Below are positions 1 to 12,094 of a stretch of 64,000 nucleotides of DNA, in pieces (position 1 is the stretch's first letter; every line of letters begins with the position of its first letter). A program made the position numbers and the translations under genes. Below the pieces are notes generated by a model. It worked only from the letters and a program-made list of their open reading frames with translations, did no database searches and had not been told where the DNA came from. Source of the stretch: Tatumella sp. JGM91 (lineage in GTDB: Bacteria; Pseudomonadota; Gammaproteobacteria; Enterobacterales; Enterobacteriaceae); NCBI RefSeq assembly GCF_018257575.1, contig NZ_JAERJP010000001.1, positions 248,001-312,000 on the forward strand, read 5' to 3'.

Positions 1-380
1 ACATCAGCGACAAAGCGGTTCAGTAAGTCTCCCTGGCGAAACGTTGCCAGGCCGGCAGGGGAGAGGGGGAAAAGTTTACTGAAAGTGTAGACCCGCAGGT
101 GTTGCAGTACGCGGAATGTACCGTCATGGCTGACTAACCGCTCAAAATAACGGGCTGCGGTACGGATAATCGCCGCACCACGTACCCCTGCGGCCGGCAG
201 CATATAGTTGAAACTGTACAGACCGGCAGTACCTGCCACCGCTGAGGCCGCAAGGAACCAGCCCGACAGTGTCAGCAGACTGATACTGGCCAGCAGGGTA
301 AGGATCGCCAGTATCACCCCGAGAGTCAGCTGTAACCAGTGGCGTTGCCATAAACGCAGAAAAGGCAGTAACGTTTTCAT
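1..380 (-). CDS. cydC: CydC, heterodimeric ABC exporter subunit (partial, N-terminal part only)
   Basis: This is the first 126 codons or so of the second half-transporter of the CydDC exporter, which moves thiols (glutathione, cysteine) to the periplasm and is needed for cytochrome bd assembly. The ATG at 378-380 (minus strand) gives MKTLLPFLRLWQRHW followed by hydrophobic segments, as in the ABC transmembrane domain of the family. The ATPase domain lies beyond the left edge, so its motifs cannot be checked. The start codon overlaps the cydD stop by three bases (ATGA overlap), the usual sign of translational coupling in one operon. The identification rests on the N-terminal sequence and on the position directly after cydD. 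Confidence 0.93.
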   Translation of the reverse strand, partial: MKTLLPFLRLWQRHWLQLTLGVILAILTLLASISLLTLSGWFLAASAVAGTAGLYSFNYMLPAAGVRGAAIIRTAARYFERLVSHDGTFRVLQHLRVYTFSKLFPLSPAGLATFRQGDLLNRFVAD

Positions 381-2149
381 GACTGTAACTCCTTGCTGCG
401 ATGCTGCAACATGTCGCGAAAAGCACCCGGTGTGGCGGCCAGTTCCTGCCAGCGACCACGCTGGATTATCTGACCGCGGCCCATTACCCAGATCTCATCC
501 CAGTCCTGCAAGCCCTGAGGCTGATGGGTGATCATCAGGGTTGTTTGCTGTAAAGAGGCTTGTTGTAACGCCCGCATAACTTGCTGTTCACTGCGGCTGT
601 CCAGGCTGGCTGCGGGTTCATCCAACAGCATCAGGCTGGCGGGTAACAGTAATGCCCTCGCGACGGCGATACGTTGCGCCTGTCCGACGGATAAACCACT
701 GGCATTATCACCGATAGCCGTTTCAGCCCCCTGCGGTAACTGACGGATAAAGTCATGGATACCTGCAGAATGCAGTGCCTGCTGAAATTGTTTATCGTCA
801 CAGGCCCGGCCGAAAGTAATGTTTTCGCGGAGGGTTGTTTCCGGCAGAACCGGATTTTGTCCAACCCAGGCGATATTTTTCTGCCAGTACTCCGTGTCCG
901 TATCGCGTAATTCGCTGCCATTAATCGTCAGTGATCCGGTATAAGGTAAAAAACCAAGCAAGGCATTCATCAGGGATGTTTTACCGGCACCACTGGTCCC
1001 GAGCAGAGCAACTCTTTTCCCTGCGGCGAGGGTAAAATTCAGGGGCTCCGTCAGGGGCTGGCCGCTGGCAGTGGTGACGACCATATTGGTGGCCACCAGT
1101 GCCACCGCGCCTTGCCATTGCGGGCGCAGTGATTCAGTCGCGGTGCTTTTCTGCGGGCTTTGCCGGAGAAATGCTTCAAGCACATCAGCAGCGCCAACTG
1201 CCTGTGCTTTAGCATGATAAAAGTTGCCAAGATCGCGTAATGGCTGGAAAAACTCAGGAGCCAGTATTAATACCAGGAATCCGGCAAACAGGGTGACACC
1301 GCGATGATAATCGCCGAAATGCAGCACACCAAGATAGGAAAACCCGAAATAAACCGCCACCACCGCGATAGAAATGGCCGCGAAAAATTCCAGTACAGCA
1401 GAAGATAAAAATGCCATCCGCAGGACTTCCATCGTCCGCTGGCGGAATTGCTCAGAGCTGTCGGCGATGGCTTGTTGTTCTGCCTGCCCCCGGTGAAAAA
1501 GGCGCAGTGTATCCAGACCACGCAGACGGTCCAGAAAATCACCGCTGAGACGGGCAAGGGCATGAAAATTTCTGCGGTTAGCTTCTGCCGCGCCCATTCC
1601 GACCATCGCCATAAACAGGGGGATCAGCGGCGCAGTACAAAACAGAATTAAGGCGGCGGCCCAGTTAACCGGGGCCAGCACGATCAGAATCATCAGCGGA
1701 ATTAAGGCAGCCAGGGACATCTGTGGCAGATAACGGGCGTAGTAATCCTGCATATTTTCGATCTGTTCCTGCAGCAGGGTCGTCCAGCTGCCCGTGGGGC
1801 GCGTTTTAACCCATACCGGCCCGCAGCTTTCCAGCCGGTCGATAATTTGCTGGCGAATAGCCTGCCGGATTGCCATACCTGCCCGGAATCCAAAAAGTTC
1901 GCGAAAGTAATGTAACAGAGCGCGCAACACAAAACAGCCGGCAAGGACCAGCAGCAACGGCAGTGTGTTTACGGGAATCTGCTGTTTCAGGATGAAGTTT
2001 TCCAGCAGGAGTGCCAGTAAACCGGCCTGGACAATAATCAGTACGGCACTGAAGACCCCGCTGATAACCGAAAGACGCAGCCAGCGGCCACCGTAATGTC
2101 TTTGTTGTTTTAGCCAGCGAAGTAAAAACTGTTGTCGGGATTTATTCAT
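377..2149 (-). CDS. cydD: CydD, heterodimeric ABC exporter subunit
   Basis: This 590-residue half-transporter forms the CydDC exporter with CydC. The N-terminal half (about residues 20-310) is an ABC type-1 membrane domain with several hydrophobic helices. The C-terminal half is the nucleotide-binding domain, with Walker A GTSGAGKT at about residue 384, the signature LSVGQAQR and Walker B LMLLDEPAAS with the Asp at about residue 510. Length is normal for the family (E. coli about 588). It lies downstream of trxB on the same strand, with an intrinsic terminator in the 146-base gap, so it probably has its own promoter there. The product acts in the inner membrane and exports reductant needed for c-type cytochrome and cytochrome bd maturation. 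Confidence 0.96.
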   Translation of the reverse strand: MNKSRQQFLLRWLKQQRHYGGRWLRLSVISGVFSAVLIIVQAGLLALLLENFILKQQIPVNTLPLLLVLAGCFVLRALLHYFRELFGFRAGMAIRQAIRQQIIDRLESCGPVWVKTRPTGSWTTLLQEQIENMQDYYARYLPQMSLAALIPLMILIVLAPVNWAAALILFCTAPLIPLFMAMVGMGAAEANRRNFHALARLSGDFLDRLRGLDTLRLFHRGQAEQQAIADSSEQFRQRTMEVLRMAFLSSAVLEFFAAISIAVVAVYFGFSYLGVLHFGDYHRGVTLFAGFLVLILAPEFFQPLRDLGNFYHAKAQAVGAADVLEAFLRQSPQKSTATESLRPQWQGAVALVATNMVVTTASGQPLTEPLNFTLAAGKRVALLGTSGAGKTSLMNALLGFLPYTGSLTINGSELRDTDTEYWQKNIAWVGQNPVLPETTLRENITFGRACDDKQFQQALHSAGIHDFIRQLPQGAETAIGDNASGLSVGQAQRIAVARALLLPASLMLLDEPAASLDSRSEQQVMRALQQASLQQTTLMITHQPQGLQDWDEIWVMGRGQIIQRGRWQELAATPGAFRDMLQHRSKELQS

Positions 2150-2234
2150 TGGATTCTGCTAAGTGAGAGTCAGCTACCGGCGGTGATAATTAATATCCCC
2201 TTGAAAAGTACCGGTACTCTAGCATGGCAGACAG

Positions 2235-2264
2235 CAAAAAGGCGACAGTTTCACCGTCGCCTTT
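2235..2264 (-). terminator. Intrinsic terminator downstream of trxB
   Basis: A perfect 9-bp inverted repeat, AAAGGCGAC and GTCGCCTTT, is separated by a nine-base loop. Read on the minus strand the stem is followed by a run of five T (AAAAA on the plus strand at 2236-2240). It lies 32 bases past the trxB stop and should separate trxB from cydDC. Confidence 0.8.
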
Positions 2265-2295
2265 GTCATAAGAATAGCGTAACTATAATGAATGG

Positions 2296-3252
<957 letters not shown>

Positions 3253-3547
3253 TTATTTCCTCAATAAATAGCCCGCAGGCAAATAATTCTGTGATTGTAG
3301 GCAAAGTGACGATTGAAAAAAAGAGTTCCGCGGATGAGATTACTTATTATTGCAAACGTTAAAAGTAATCGTTAATCAGCAAAAGCAGGGTTATGAGGTA
3401 ATTTTGCCGTGTTCTGACAGATAAAATAGCCCAAAACAGCCTCTTCAAAACATGACAAACGGCAGGTTACGGAATGATGTACTGAAATTGTATGTTTTAC
3501 TTTGACAATCGCCTGCTGTTTTGCGAAAACATGGGGGGAAGCAAATC

Positions 3548-3597
3548 ATGTTCAGTGAATACAGACCGCGCGAGTGTTGGTCCGAAACACTGAATAT
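3548..3597 (+). promoter_or_regulatory. Leader hairpin with an alternative pairing, upstream of lrp
   Basis: The arms ATGTTCAGTG (3548-3557) and CACTGAATAT (3588-3597) form a 10-bp RNA stem with one G-U pair. Inside it, AGTGTT (3573-3578) can pair instead with AACACT (3586-3591), which takes over part of the right arm. The two folds exclude each other. That the structure is functional is inference; that the lrp leader is long and under post-transcriptional control is known in E. coli. Confidence 0.5.
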
Positions 3598-3613
3598 ATA
3601 CACCTGAATAGAA

Positions 3614-3655
3614 TTTAGCGCCTTTCAGCGTGGACAGACAGTGAAAGGTGCTGAA
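3614..3655 (+). promoter_or_regulatory. 14-bp leader stem-loop upstream of lrp
   Basis: The bases TTTAGCGCCTTTCA (3614-3627) pair with TGAAAGGTGCTGAA (3642-3655) over 14 positions, two of them G-U, around a 14-base loop. There is no U-tract after it, so it is not an intrinsic terminator. It lies about 105 bases before the lrp start codon. Confidence 0.55.
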
Positions 3656-3759
3656 AACACGAATACAGCAGGTAGTTGCTTTACCATAATTCATGCCCTG
3701 AATCATGAAACGATTAACGGGCAGGTAGTCTTAGGGAAGGAAAAAGAGAGACAATAATA

Positions 3760-4254
3760 ATGACAGACAACAAGAAACGCCCTGGCAAAGATTTGGATCG
3801 CATTGACAGAAACATTCTGAACGAGCTGCAAAAAGATGGCCGTATTTCGAATGTTGAGCTTTCAAAACGTGTCGGGTTATCACCTACGCCATGCCTTGAG
3901 CGGGTTCGCCGCCTCGAACGCCAGGGTTTTATTCTGGGTTATACGGCGTTACTCAATCCACATTATCTGGATGCTTCGTTACTGGTTTTTGTTGAGATAA
4001 CTCTGAATCGCGGGGCGCCTGATGTTTTTGAGCAGTTTAATGCTGCGGTACAAAAACTTGAGGAAACTCAGGAGTGTCACCTGGTATCCGGCGATTTTGA
4101 TTATCTGCTGAAAACCCGTGTTCCCGATATGTCGGCATACCGTAAATTACTCGGTGAAACCTTGCTACGCTTGCCGGGTGTGAACGATACCCGTACCTAT
4201 GTGGTGATGGAAGAAGTAAAACAGAGCAACCGTCTGGTGATTAAAACTCGCTAA
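3760..4254 (+). CDS. lrp: Leucine-responsive regulatory protein Lrp
   Basis: This 164-residue global transcription regulator binds DNA as octamers and hexadecamers and senses leucine. It controls amino-acid metabolism, transport and pili. The N-terminal helix-turn-helix covers about residues 13-60 (NVELSKRVGLSPTPCLERV). The C-terminal RAM ligand-binding domain fills the rest (LLVFVEITLNRGAPDVFEQF and onward). The sequence is almost residue for residue that of E. coli Lrp, with differences at the N-terminus (TDNKK instead of VDSKK). A GAGAG Shine-Dalgarno lies nine bases before the ATG. The long structured leader upstream suggests post-transcriptional regulation. Confidence 0.98.
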   Translation: MTDNKKRPGKDLDRIDRNILNELQKDGRISNVELSKRVGLSPTPCLERVRRLERQGFILGYTALLNPHYLDASLLVFVEITLNRGAPDVFEQFNAAVQKLEETQECHLVSGDFDYLLKTRVPDMSAYRKLLGETLLRLPGVNDTRTYVVMEEVKQSNRLVIKTR

Positions 4255-4369
4255 ATCAGGCAGGTGCAAAAGCGTTAGCAATTAGGTACACTCCTGTGAA
4301 TTCATACAGGGACAGTGCTAATACCGGTGCTGTTCCTCTCTTTAGTTGACAGGCACCTGGAGAGTTCAC

Positions 4370-7300
4370 TTGAGCCAGGAATATACAGAAGACAAAGAAG
4401 TATCTCTTACCCCGCTGAGTAGCGGGCGGCGGCTGCTGGAAGCTTTACTTATTCTGGTAGCTCTTTTTGCTGTTTATCTGATGGTGTCGCTGGTCAGTTT
4501 CAATCCCTCTGACCCCAGCTGGTCTCAGACTGCCTGGCACGAACCAATTCATAACCTTGGCGGCAGCCCCGGCGCATGGCTTGCGGATACCCTGTTATTT
4601 GTTTTCGGGGTAATGGCGTATGCTATTCCGCTGGTGATCCTTGGCCTGTGCTGGATAACCTTTCGCCACCGCAACTATGAAGACTACATTGATTATTTTG
4701 CTATCGGTTTACGCCTGATAGGGGTGCTGGCTTTAGTGGTCACTACCTGTGGTCTGGCGGCGATAAATGCAGATGATATCTGGTATTTTGCTTCCGGGGG
4801 GGTTATTGGCAGCCTGGTCAGCAGTGCGATGGCGCCATATTTAAATCAGGCCACAGGTACCCTGGTGCTGTTGTGTGTCTGGGCGGCAGGTATCACCCTG
4901 TATACCGGCTGGTCATGGCTGACGATTGCGGAAAAAATTGGTGGCGCGGTAATGTCAGTACTGACCTTTGCCAGCAACCGTTCCCGCGGTGATGAATACG
5001 GGGATGATGAAGATGATGCTGAGGTGTTTGAGCAGGGGCCGGCGGCAATAAAAAAACCGGCAACAGTGCCGCCAGGGGACGTTGTTGCAGACCCGTTACT
5101 GCGTAACAAGCAGCCTGCGTCAGCAGCATCATTTTCGGAAGTTCATCCTGCTGCTGAAGCTACGGATGAAGATAATGATCCGTTATTCAGTTCACTGGCA
5201 ACAAACAGCCATACAAAAAACGATGATCCTTTGTTTAGTATGCCTGTGACACTGGGCAGTGAGGATGACAATGATCCGCTGTTTAGTCCGTCACGCTGGT
5301 CTTCACCGTCTGAATCTGCAGAGCACAGAGACGCTGTTATGCCTGCTGAACCGCTGGTTCCTGAAACAAACGAGGGTGCTGCTACACAGAAACATCCATC
5401 CCCGTCCCGGCCGGAGCCTGCTGTTGCACGTCAGGCGTATACTGCGCCGACAGACAGTATAACAACAGCACCACTGCCACCGCGTTATCACTTTGACGTC
5501 CCTGAATCTGTCGTCGTTCCTGATGCTGTGGCTGTGACCGCCGCGCGGGCTGAGTCAGTAACAGCTGCTGTGCATGAACAACCCGTTGCTGCTGCAACTG
5601 CTGCGACAGTGGTCAAACCTGCGGGACAGTCACCGTTTGCAGTCGCTGCCAGTATGGGAAAATTATCCTCTCAGACAGCGGTTGCAGATAAAACCCGTGA
5701 CAACAATCCGCAGGTAAAAAAAGGGATTGGCGGGCCTGAGTTGCCACGACCAAATCCGGTGCGTTTACCCACCCGCCGTGAAATGGCGTCTTATGGAATT
5801 AAACTGCCCTCACAGCGGATGGCAGAAGAAAAAGCACGCGAAGCGGAAAAAGCGCATACAGGCGGCTTTGATGCCTCCTGTACGGATGAGGAAGCTGCTG
5901 CATTTGAACAGGCAGAATTAGGTCAGGCATTCGCAAAACAACAAACTGAGCGTTATGGCCATACAGATGACGATGATGCGACTCAGGATGAAGATATGTT
6001 GCAACAGGCAGCACTGGCCCGTCAGTTTGCCGAGCATCAGCAGCAGCGTTACCGGGATGTTCCCGCACCAACGCCTGCCGGGCCGGAGCCGTCGGTAGCA
6101 TCAGTATCCGCTGAAACATTATCTGCATTCGACTTTTCGCCGATGAAAGACCTGGTCGATGAGGGGCCCGGTGAACCTTTGTTCACTATCGCCCCTGCGA
6201 CTGAACCAGAACCGGAAGTCCCCGCAGCTGCACCTGAAATGCCCGTGTCAGCACCTGTGGATTCGCACAGTCCGAATTTGTCTGCTGCCCGTCCGGCGGT
6301 GACCCCGCAGCCAGCAGAAACCACTGCTGTTCAGGGAGCACAACCGGCAGCCAGCAGCCAGCAGCAAAGCCTGTTCCATCCGTTCCTGGTTCGTCATGAA
6401 CAGCCGCTGGAAAAACCATCCACACCGCTGCCAACGCTGGATTTACTGACGCCTCCTCCGTCGGAGGAAGAACCGGTCGATATGTTCGCCCTTGAGCAGA
6501 CAGGTAAACTGGTCGAAGCACGGCTGGGCGATTTTCGTGTGAAAGCGGAAGTGGTTGGCATTTCTCCCGGACCGGTGATCACCCGCTTTGAGCTGGACCT
6601 GGCGCCGGGGGTGAAAGCTGCCAGAATTTCTAATTTGTCGCGGGATCTTGCGCGTTCTTTATCGGCGGTAGCGGTGCGTATTGTTGAAGTTATCCCCGGC
6701 AAACCTTATGTCGGTCTGGAGTTACCGAACAAACATCGTCAAACCGTTTATTTGCGTGAAGTGCTGGACTGTGCAAAATTCCGGGATAATCCGTCACCGT
6801 TAGCGGTCGTACTGGGTAAAGATATTGCCGGGCAGCCGGTGGTGGCTGATCTGGCGAAAATGCCTCATTTGCTGGTGGCCGGTACTACAGGGTCAGGTAA
6901 GTCAGTTGGTGTAAATGCGATGATCATCAGTATGCTATACAAAGCAACACCTGATGAAGTTCGTTTTATTATGATCGACCCTAAAATGCTGGAACTCTCA
7001 GTGTATGAAGGTATACCTCATTTGCTGACAGAAGTGGTTACCGATATGAAAGATGCAGCCAATGCGTTGCGCTGGAGTGTCGGAGAAATGGAACGCCGTT
7101 ATAAACTGATGTCCGCGCTGGGAGTACGTAACCTGGCAGGTTATAACGAGAAAGTAGAGCAGGCTGAAGCCATGGGGCGTCCGATTCCTGATCCGTTCTG
7201 GAAACCGGGAGACAGTATGGACACGACGCCACCGGTCCTGGAAAAACTGCCTTACATTGTGGTTCTGGTGGATGAGTTTGCCGACCTGATGATGGCCGTA

Positions 7301-7906
7301 GGTAAAAAAGTTGAAGAACTGATTGCCCGCCTGGCTCAGAAAGCACGTGCCGCAGGAATACATCTGGTGCTGGCAACCCAGCGACCGTCGGTGGATGTTA
7401 TTACCGGTCTGATTAAAGCTAATATTCCAACCCGTATTGCGTTTACCGTATCCAGTAAAATAGATTCAAGAACCATTCTTGATCAGGCTGGCGCTGAATC
7501 TCTGCTCGGGATGGGCGATATGTTGTATATGCCACCGAACTCATCGATGCCGGTGCGTGTCCACGGTGCCTTTGTTCGTGATCAGGAAGTTCATGCAGTG
7601 GTGCAGGACTGGAAAGCCCGTGGTCGCCCTCAGTATATTGACAGTATTACGGCGGGTGATGAGAGTGAGAGTGGCTCCGGCGGCGGTGATAATAATGGTG
7701 AAGAACTTGACCCGTTATTTGACCAGGCGGTCGGATTTGTAGTGGAAAAACGCCGGGCCTCTATTTCCGGGGTCCAGCGTCAGTTCCGTATTGGTTATAA
7801 CCGTGCTGCCCGTATTATTGAGCAGATGGAGGCTCAGGGAATTGTCTCTGAGCCTGGTCATAACGGTAACCGTGAGGTTCTGGCACCTCCGCCCCATGAA
7901 ATGTAA
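4370..7906 (+). CDS. ftsK: FtsK, divisome DNA translocase
   Basis: FtsK (1178 residues from this start) anchors in the division septum and pumps DNA so that XerCD can resolve chromosome dimers at dif. I chose TTG at 4370 because it gives [11 protein letters not shown], the E. coli N-terminus, and has GGAG about nine bases upstream; an in-frame TTG at 4346 would add eight residues. Four or five membrane helices (residues about 20-200) are followed by a long Pro/Ala/Glu-rich linker with repeated DPLFS motifs. The motor domain has Walker A GTTGSGKS at residue 838 and Walker [10 protein letters not shown] with Asp968. The C-terminal gamma winged helix ([19 protein letters not shown]) reads KOPS. 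The protein is shorter than E. coli FtsK (1329) because the linker is shorter. Confidence 0.97.
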   Translation: MSQEYTEDKEVSLTPLSSGRRLLEALLILVALFAVYLMVSLVSFNPSDPSWSQTAWHEPIHNLGGSPGAWLADTLLFVFGVMAYAIPLVILGLCWITFRHRNYEDYIDYFAIGLRLIGVLALVVTTCGLAAINADDIWYFASGGVIGSLVSSAMAPYLNQATGTLVLLCVWAAGITLYTGWSWLTIAEKIGGAVMSVLTFASNRSRGDEYGDDEDDAEVFEQGPAAIKKPATVPPGDVVADPLLRNKQPASAASFSEVHPAAEATDEDNDPLFSSLATNSHTKNDDPLFSMPVTLGSEDDNDPLFSPSRWSSPSESAEHRDAVMPAEPLVPETNEGAATQKHPSPSRPEPAVARQAYTAPTDSITTAPLPPRYHFDVPESVVVPDAVAVTAARAESVTAAVHEQPVAAATAATVVKPAGQSPFAVAASMGKLSSQTAVADKTRDNNPQVKKGIGGPELPRPNPVRLPTRREMASYGIKLPSQRMAEEKAREAEKAHTGGFDASCTDEEAAAFEQAELGQAFAKQQTERYGHTDDDDATQDEDMLQQAALARQFAEHQQQRYRDVPAPTPAGPEPSVASVSAETLSAFDFSPMKDLVDEGPGEPLFTIAPATEPEPEVPAAAPEMPVSAPVDSHSPNLSAARPAVTPQPAETTAVQGAQPAASSQQQSLFHPFLVRHEQPLEKPSTPLPTLDLLTPPPSEEEPVDMFALEQTGKLVEARLGDFRVKAEVVGISPGPVITRFELDLAPGVKAARISNLSRDLARSLSAVAVRIVEVIPGKPYVGLELPNKHRQTVYLREVLDCAKFRDNPSPLAVVLGKDIAGQPVVADLAKMPHLLVAGTTGSGKSVGVNAMIISMLYKATPDEVRFIMIDPKMLELSVYEGIPHLLTEVVTDMKDAANALRWSVGEMERRYKLMSALGVRNLAGYNEKVEQAEAMGRPIPDPFWKPGDSMDTTPPVLEKLPYIVVLVDEFADLMMAVGKKVEELIARLAQKARAAGIHLVLATQRPSVDVITGLIKANIPTRIAFTVSSKIDSRTILDQAGAESLLGMGDMLYMPPNSSMPVRVHGAFVRDQEVHAVVQDWKARGRPQYIDSITAGDESESGSGGGDNNGEELDPLFDQAVGFVVEKRRASISGVQRQFRIGYNRAARIIEQMEAQGIVSEPGHNGNREVLAPPPHEM

Positions 7907-7928
7907 TTCACCGGGATATTAGCTAACC

Positions 7929-7960
7929 AGCAATGGGCCAGAGTTTTCTGGCCCATTGCT
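7929..7960 (+). terminator. Strong hairpin after ftsK
   Basis: A perfect 14-bp stem, AGCAATGGGCCAGA and TCTGGCCCATTGCT, closes on a GTTT loop 22 bases after the ftsK stop. The stem is strong but is followed by TATCTGCTGT, a poor U-tract, so termination may be partial or the hairpin may protect the mRNA 3' end. Confidence 0.6.
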
Positions 7961-8083
7961 TATCTGCTGTACCATCTCCATAGTGTGGCTAACAGCTTTC
8001 AGTTTTTTCTCCTGTCGGAATCATATGACAGTGGCTAGGGTAATAATGCCTGATCGGAATAACAGAATAAGGAAGAAGATGAA

Positions 8084-8695
8084 ATGATAAAATATCTGCT
8101 TGCTACAGGTGCCGTAACCTTGCTGATGTCAGCCAGTGTGCTGGCAGATGATGCTGCCGGATTACAGGCCCGGCTGAATAAAGTCAGCAGTTTTCATGCC
8201 GCGTTTAGCCAGAAGGTCACGGATGGTTCCGGTAATAATGTCCAGGATGGTGCCGGTGAATTGTGGGTTAAGCGTCCCAGCCTGTTTAACTGGCATATGA
8301 CAGCCCCTGATGAAAGTACCATTATCTCCGACGGTAAAACGTTATGGTTTTATAACCCGTTTGTTGAACAGGTGACGGCCAGCTGGCTGAAAAACGCCAC
8401 CAGTAATACCCCGTTTATGCTGATTGCCCGTAATCAGTCATCGGACTGGAAAAATTACAATGTCAGCCAGCAGGGGGATAATTTTGAACTGACACCGAAA
8501 AACAACAACAGTAATCTGAAGCAGTTCACCATAAATGTCGCGCCTGACGGGACTATCCGGCAATTCAGCGCCGTTGAACAGGACGGGCAGCGCACCAGCT
8601 ATCAGCTGAAAAACCAGCAAAATGGTGCAATAAGCCCTGACAAATTTACATTTACTCCGCCAAAAGGCGTTACGCTGGATGACCAGCGTCAGTGA
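8084..8695 (+). CDS. lolA: LolA, periplasmic outer-membrane lipoprotein carrier
   Basis: LolA carries mature lipoproteins from the LolCDE transporter across the periplasm to LolB. The 203-residue precursor has a clear signal peptide ([21 protein letters not shown], cleavage near residue 21). The mature protein reads as the LolA half-barrel ([56 protein letters not shown]). Length matches E. coli. It lies between ftsK and rarA as in E. coli, with the rarA start seven bases after its stop, so the two are probably cotranscribed. Confidence 0.97.
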   Translation: MIKYLLATGAVTLLMSASVLADDAAGLQARLNKVSSFHAAFSQKVTDGSGNNVQDGAGELWVKRPSLFNWHMTAPDESTIISDGKTLWFYNPFVEQVTASWLKNATSNTPFMLIARNQSSDWKNYNVSQQGDNFELTPKNNNSNLKQFTINVAPDGTIRQFSAVEQDGQRTSYQLKNQQNGAISPDKFTFTPPKGVTLDDQRQ

Positions 8696-8702
8696 GGTGA
8701 CA

Positions 8703-10046
8703 GTGGATACTCTTTCCCTGGATTTTTCTGCCAGTGAATTTCAACCTCTGGCCGCGCGGATGCGGCCACAGACACTGGCAGAGTATAGCGGTCAGCAGCA
8801 TTTGCTGGCGGCGGGGAAGCCTTTACCCCGCGCCATCGAAGCTGGCCATCTGCATTCGATGATCCTGTGGGGGCCACCAGGGACCGGCAAGACGACCCTG
8901 GCCGAAATTATCGCCCGTTACGCGGATGCCAGTGTGGAACGGATATCGGCGGTAACCTCCGGGGTAAAAGAGATTCGCGAAGCGATTGAAAGGGCCAGAC
9001 AGAGCCGGCAAACAGGTCGCAGGACGATTTTATTTGTTGATGAAGTTCACCGTTTCAATAAAAGTCAGCAGGATGCCTTTCTGCCCCATATTGAAGACGG
9101 CACCATTACTTTTATCGGGGCAACGACCGAAAACCCTTCCTTTGAGCTTAATTCAGCACTGTTGTCACGGGCACGGGTATATTTACTGAAGTCTCTGACC
9201 GCAGAAGATATTGAACAGGTTATCAGCCATGCCATGGAAGATAGCCGCCGCGGGCTGGGGGGACAGAACATTGTACTGCCGCGGGAAACTCGACGGATGA
9301 TTGCGGAACTGGTTAACGGGGATGCCCGCAGAGCCCTGAATACCATAGAAATGATGTCTGATATGGCTGAACCGGATGCACAGGGGCAACGTCTGCTGAC
9401 GGCTGAGTTACTGACTGAAGTTGCCGGTGAGCGATCGGCCCGCTTCGATAATAAGGGCGATCGTTTTTATGATCTTATTTCTGCTCTGCATAAATCGGTA
9501 CGGGGTTCGGCTCCGGATGCAGCTTTGTACTGGTATGCGCGGATTATTACTGCAGGGGGCGACCCCCTCTACGTTGCCAGGCGCTTGCTGGCAATAGCGT
9601 CAGAAGATGTCGGTAATGCTGATCCCAGAGGGATGCAGGTGGCGTTAGCGGCATGGGATTGCTTTACCAGGGTAGGGCCGGCAGAAGGTGAACGGGCAAT
9701 AGCGCAGGCGATTGTTTATCTGGCCTGTGCTCCGAAAAGTAATGCCGTCTATAGTGCGTTTAATGCCGCCATGCGTGCTGCCAGAGAACATCCTGATTAT
9801 GATGTTCCCGAACATTTACGTAATGCGCCGACCAGGCTGATGAAAGAGATGGGGCTGGGCAAAGAGTATCGCTACGCACATAATGAACCTAATGCCTATG
9901 CCGCCGGAGAAAATTACTTTCCTCCTGAAATGGCAGGTTCGCACTATTATTCACCAGTTGAGCGCGGATTTGAGACTAAAATCGCAGAAAAGCTGGCATG
10001 GCTGGCCGAACAGGACCAAAATAGCCCGACAAAACGCTACCGCTGA
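8703..10046 (+). CDS. rarA: RarA (MgsA), replication-associated AAA+ ATPase
   Basis: RarA is a clamp-loader-like AAA+ ATPase that acts at stalled replication forks. I chose GTG at 8703: it gives 447 residues, the E. coli length, and puts the Walker A lysine (GPPGTGKT) at position 63, its E. coli number. A GAGGTG Shine-Dalgarno precedes it. An in-frame ATG at 8679 would overlap lolA by 17 bases and add eight residues. Walker B reads FVDEVHRF, sensor 1 [10 protein letters not shown], and the C-terminal part is the MgsA domain ([17 protein letters not shown]). Position downstream of lolA and upstream of serS is conserved. Confidence 0.96.
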   Translation: MDTLSLDFSASEFQPLAARMRPQTLAEYSGQQHLLAAGKPLPRAIEAGHLHSMILWGPPGTGKTTLAEIIARYADASVERISAVTSGVKEIREAIERARQSRQTGRRTILFVDEVHRFNKSQQDAFLPHIEDGTITFIGATTENPSFELNSALLSRARVYLLKSLTAEDIEQVISHAMEDSRRGLGGQNIVLPRETRRMIAELVNGDARRALNTIEMMSDMAEPDAQGQRLLTAELLTEVAGERSARFDNKGDRFYDLISALHKSVRGSAPDAALYWYARIITAGGDPLYVARRLLAIASEDVGNADPRGMQVALAAWDCFTRVGPAEGERAIAQAIVYLACAPKSNAVYSAFNAAMRAAREHPDYDVPEHLRNAPTRLMKEMGLGKEYRYAHNEPNAYAAGENYFPPEMAGSHYYSPVERGFETKIAEKLAWLAEQDQNSPTKRYR

Positions 10047-10123
10047 CAAAAACATTGCGGTAAGGTGAGTAGCAACATTATGTCGTTTTGTTGGAAACAT
10101 CCAACGAATATTCAATCCATTAA

Positions 10124-11434
<1,311 letters not shown>

Positions 11435-11451
11435 TGCCGTATTCTCTGAAA

Positions 11452-11486
11452 AAAACCTGCCGGTATTTAGTGGCAGGTTTTTTTTT
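11452..11486 (+). terminator. Intrinsic terminator of serS
   Basis: AAAACCTGCC pairs with GGCAGGTTTT and is followed by an uninterrupted T-run. It lies 18 bases after the serS stop and marks the boundary between core genome and the pilus island. Confidence 0.88.
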
Positions 11487-12094
11487 ATCTCTCCTCTTAG
11501 CCTGAACAGGACAAAGACTGCCTGGCTGATGAAGACCAACCTGTCGGGCCGGATTATTAGTTAGCAGGCGCTGTTGTCTTATTCATGTTGATAAAAACAC
11601 CGGGAACTAATAACAATGTGATATTATTAGCTGCCTGACCCTGACAGGGTGTCCGGCCTGCCGTGGGAAATATTTAATTTTTATTTATCATATGGATATG
11701 CGATTAAGTGACCGGTTTATAGTTACCTATAGTCGTGATACCTTAGCGAGATAATTAATAATTATAATATATTAAGTGAGGGTAAAAAGACTGTCCTCCA
11801 TATCTGAATGTTTTAACCTATCAATTACCATTCCCTGATTTTTGGTGTTTTATATCGGAATTCTCCGAAGTATAGAAACATAAAACCTTTAATCTTAACG
11901 TTTGTGGGTTTTTATGCTGTGAGTTGTTTTATTTGCAGATGTTTGTATTTAATCTATTAATGTGTAATGTCTGTCTTTTACAACATTGGATTTTTAATTG
12001 CGCGGCGTATAATGCAGCCGCGCTTATATAGCGTTGCTTTATATCAGCCGGATAAAAACTCTGCTTTTAATATCAATAATAAAAAGAGATAGAT
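11487..12094. other. AT-rich intergenic region upstream of the pilus operon
   Basis: About 600 bases with no credible gene. From about 11570 it is visibly richer in A and T than its neighbours, for example the stretch around 11750-11775. A small palindrome, ACCCTGACAGGGT, lies at 11638-11650. The end of the region holds the likely operon promoter (listed separately). The composition resembles horizontally acquired DNA of the kind H-NS binds; that is inference. Confidence 0.6.
11986..12023 (+). promoter_or_regulatory. Predicted promoter of the pilus operon, -10 box inside an inverted repeat
   Basis: A perfect -10 hexamer TATAAT (12008-12013) lies 16 bases after TTGGAT (11986-11991, a weak -35 with three of six consensus bases). 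The -10 box is framed by GCGCGGC (12000-12006) and GCCGCGC (12017-12023), a perfect 7-bp GC-rich inverted repeat in AT-rich surroundings. This would start transcription near 12020 and leave a leader of about 75 bases. The repeat could be an operator overlapping the promoter. Confidence 0.5.

Noticed and set aside
3497-3706. 69-codon minus-strand frame in the trxB-lrp gap
   Set aside because: It runs antisense to the lrp leader hairpins, has no Shine-Dalgarno and looks like no known protein.
11487-12094. Invertible promoter element (phase variation) upstream of the pilus operon
   Set aside because: I looked for matching inverted repeats flanking the promoter as in fimS and found only the 7-bp repeat around the -10 box; no recombinase gene is near.
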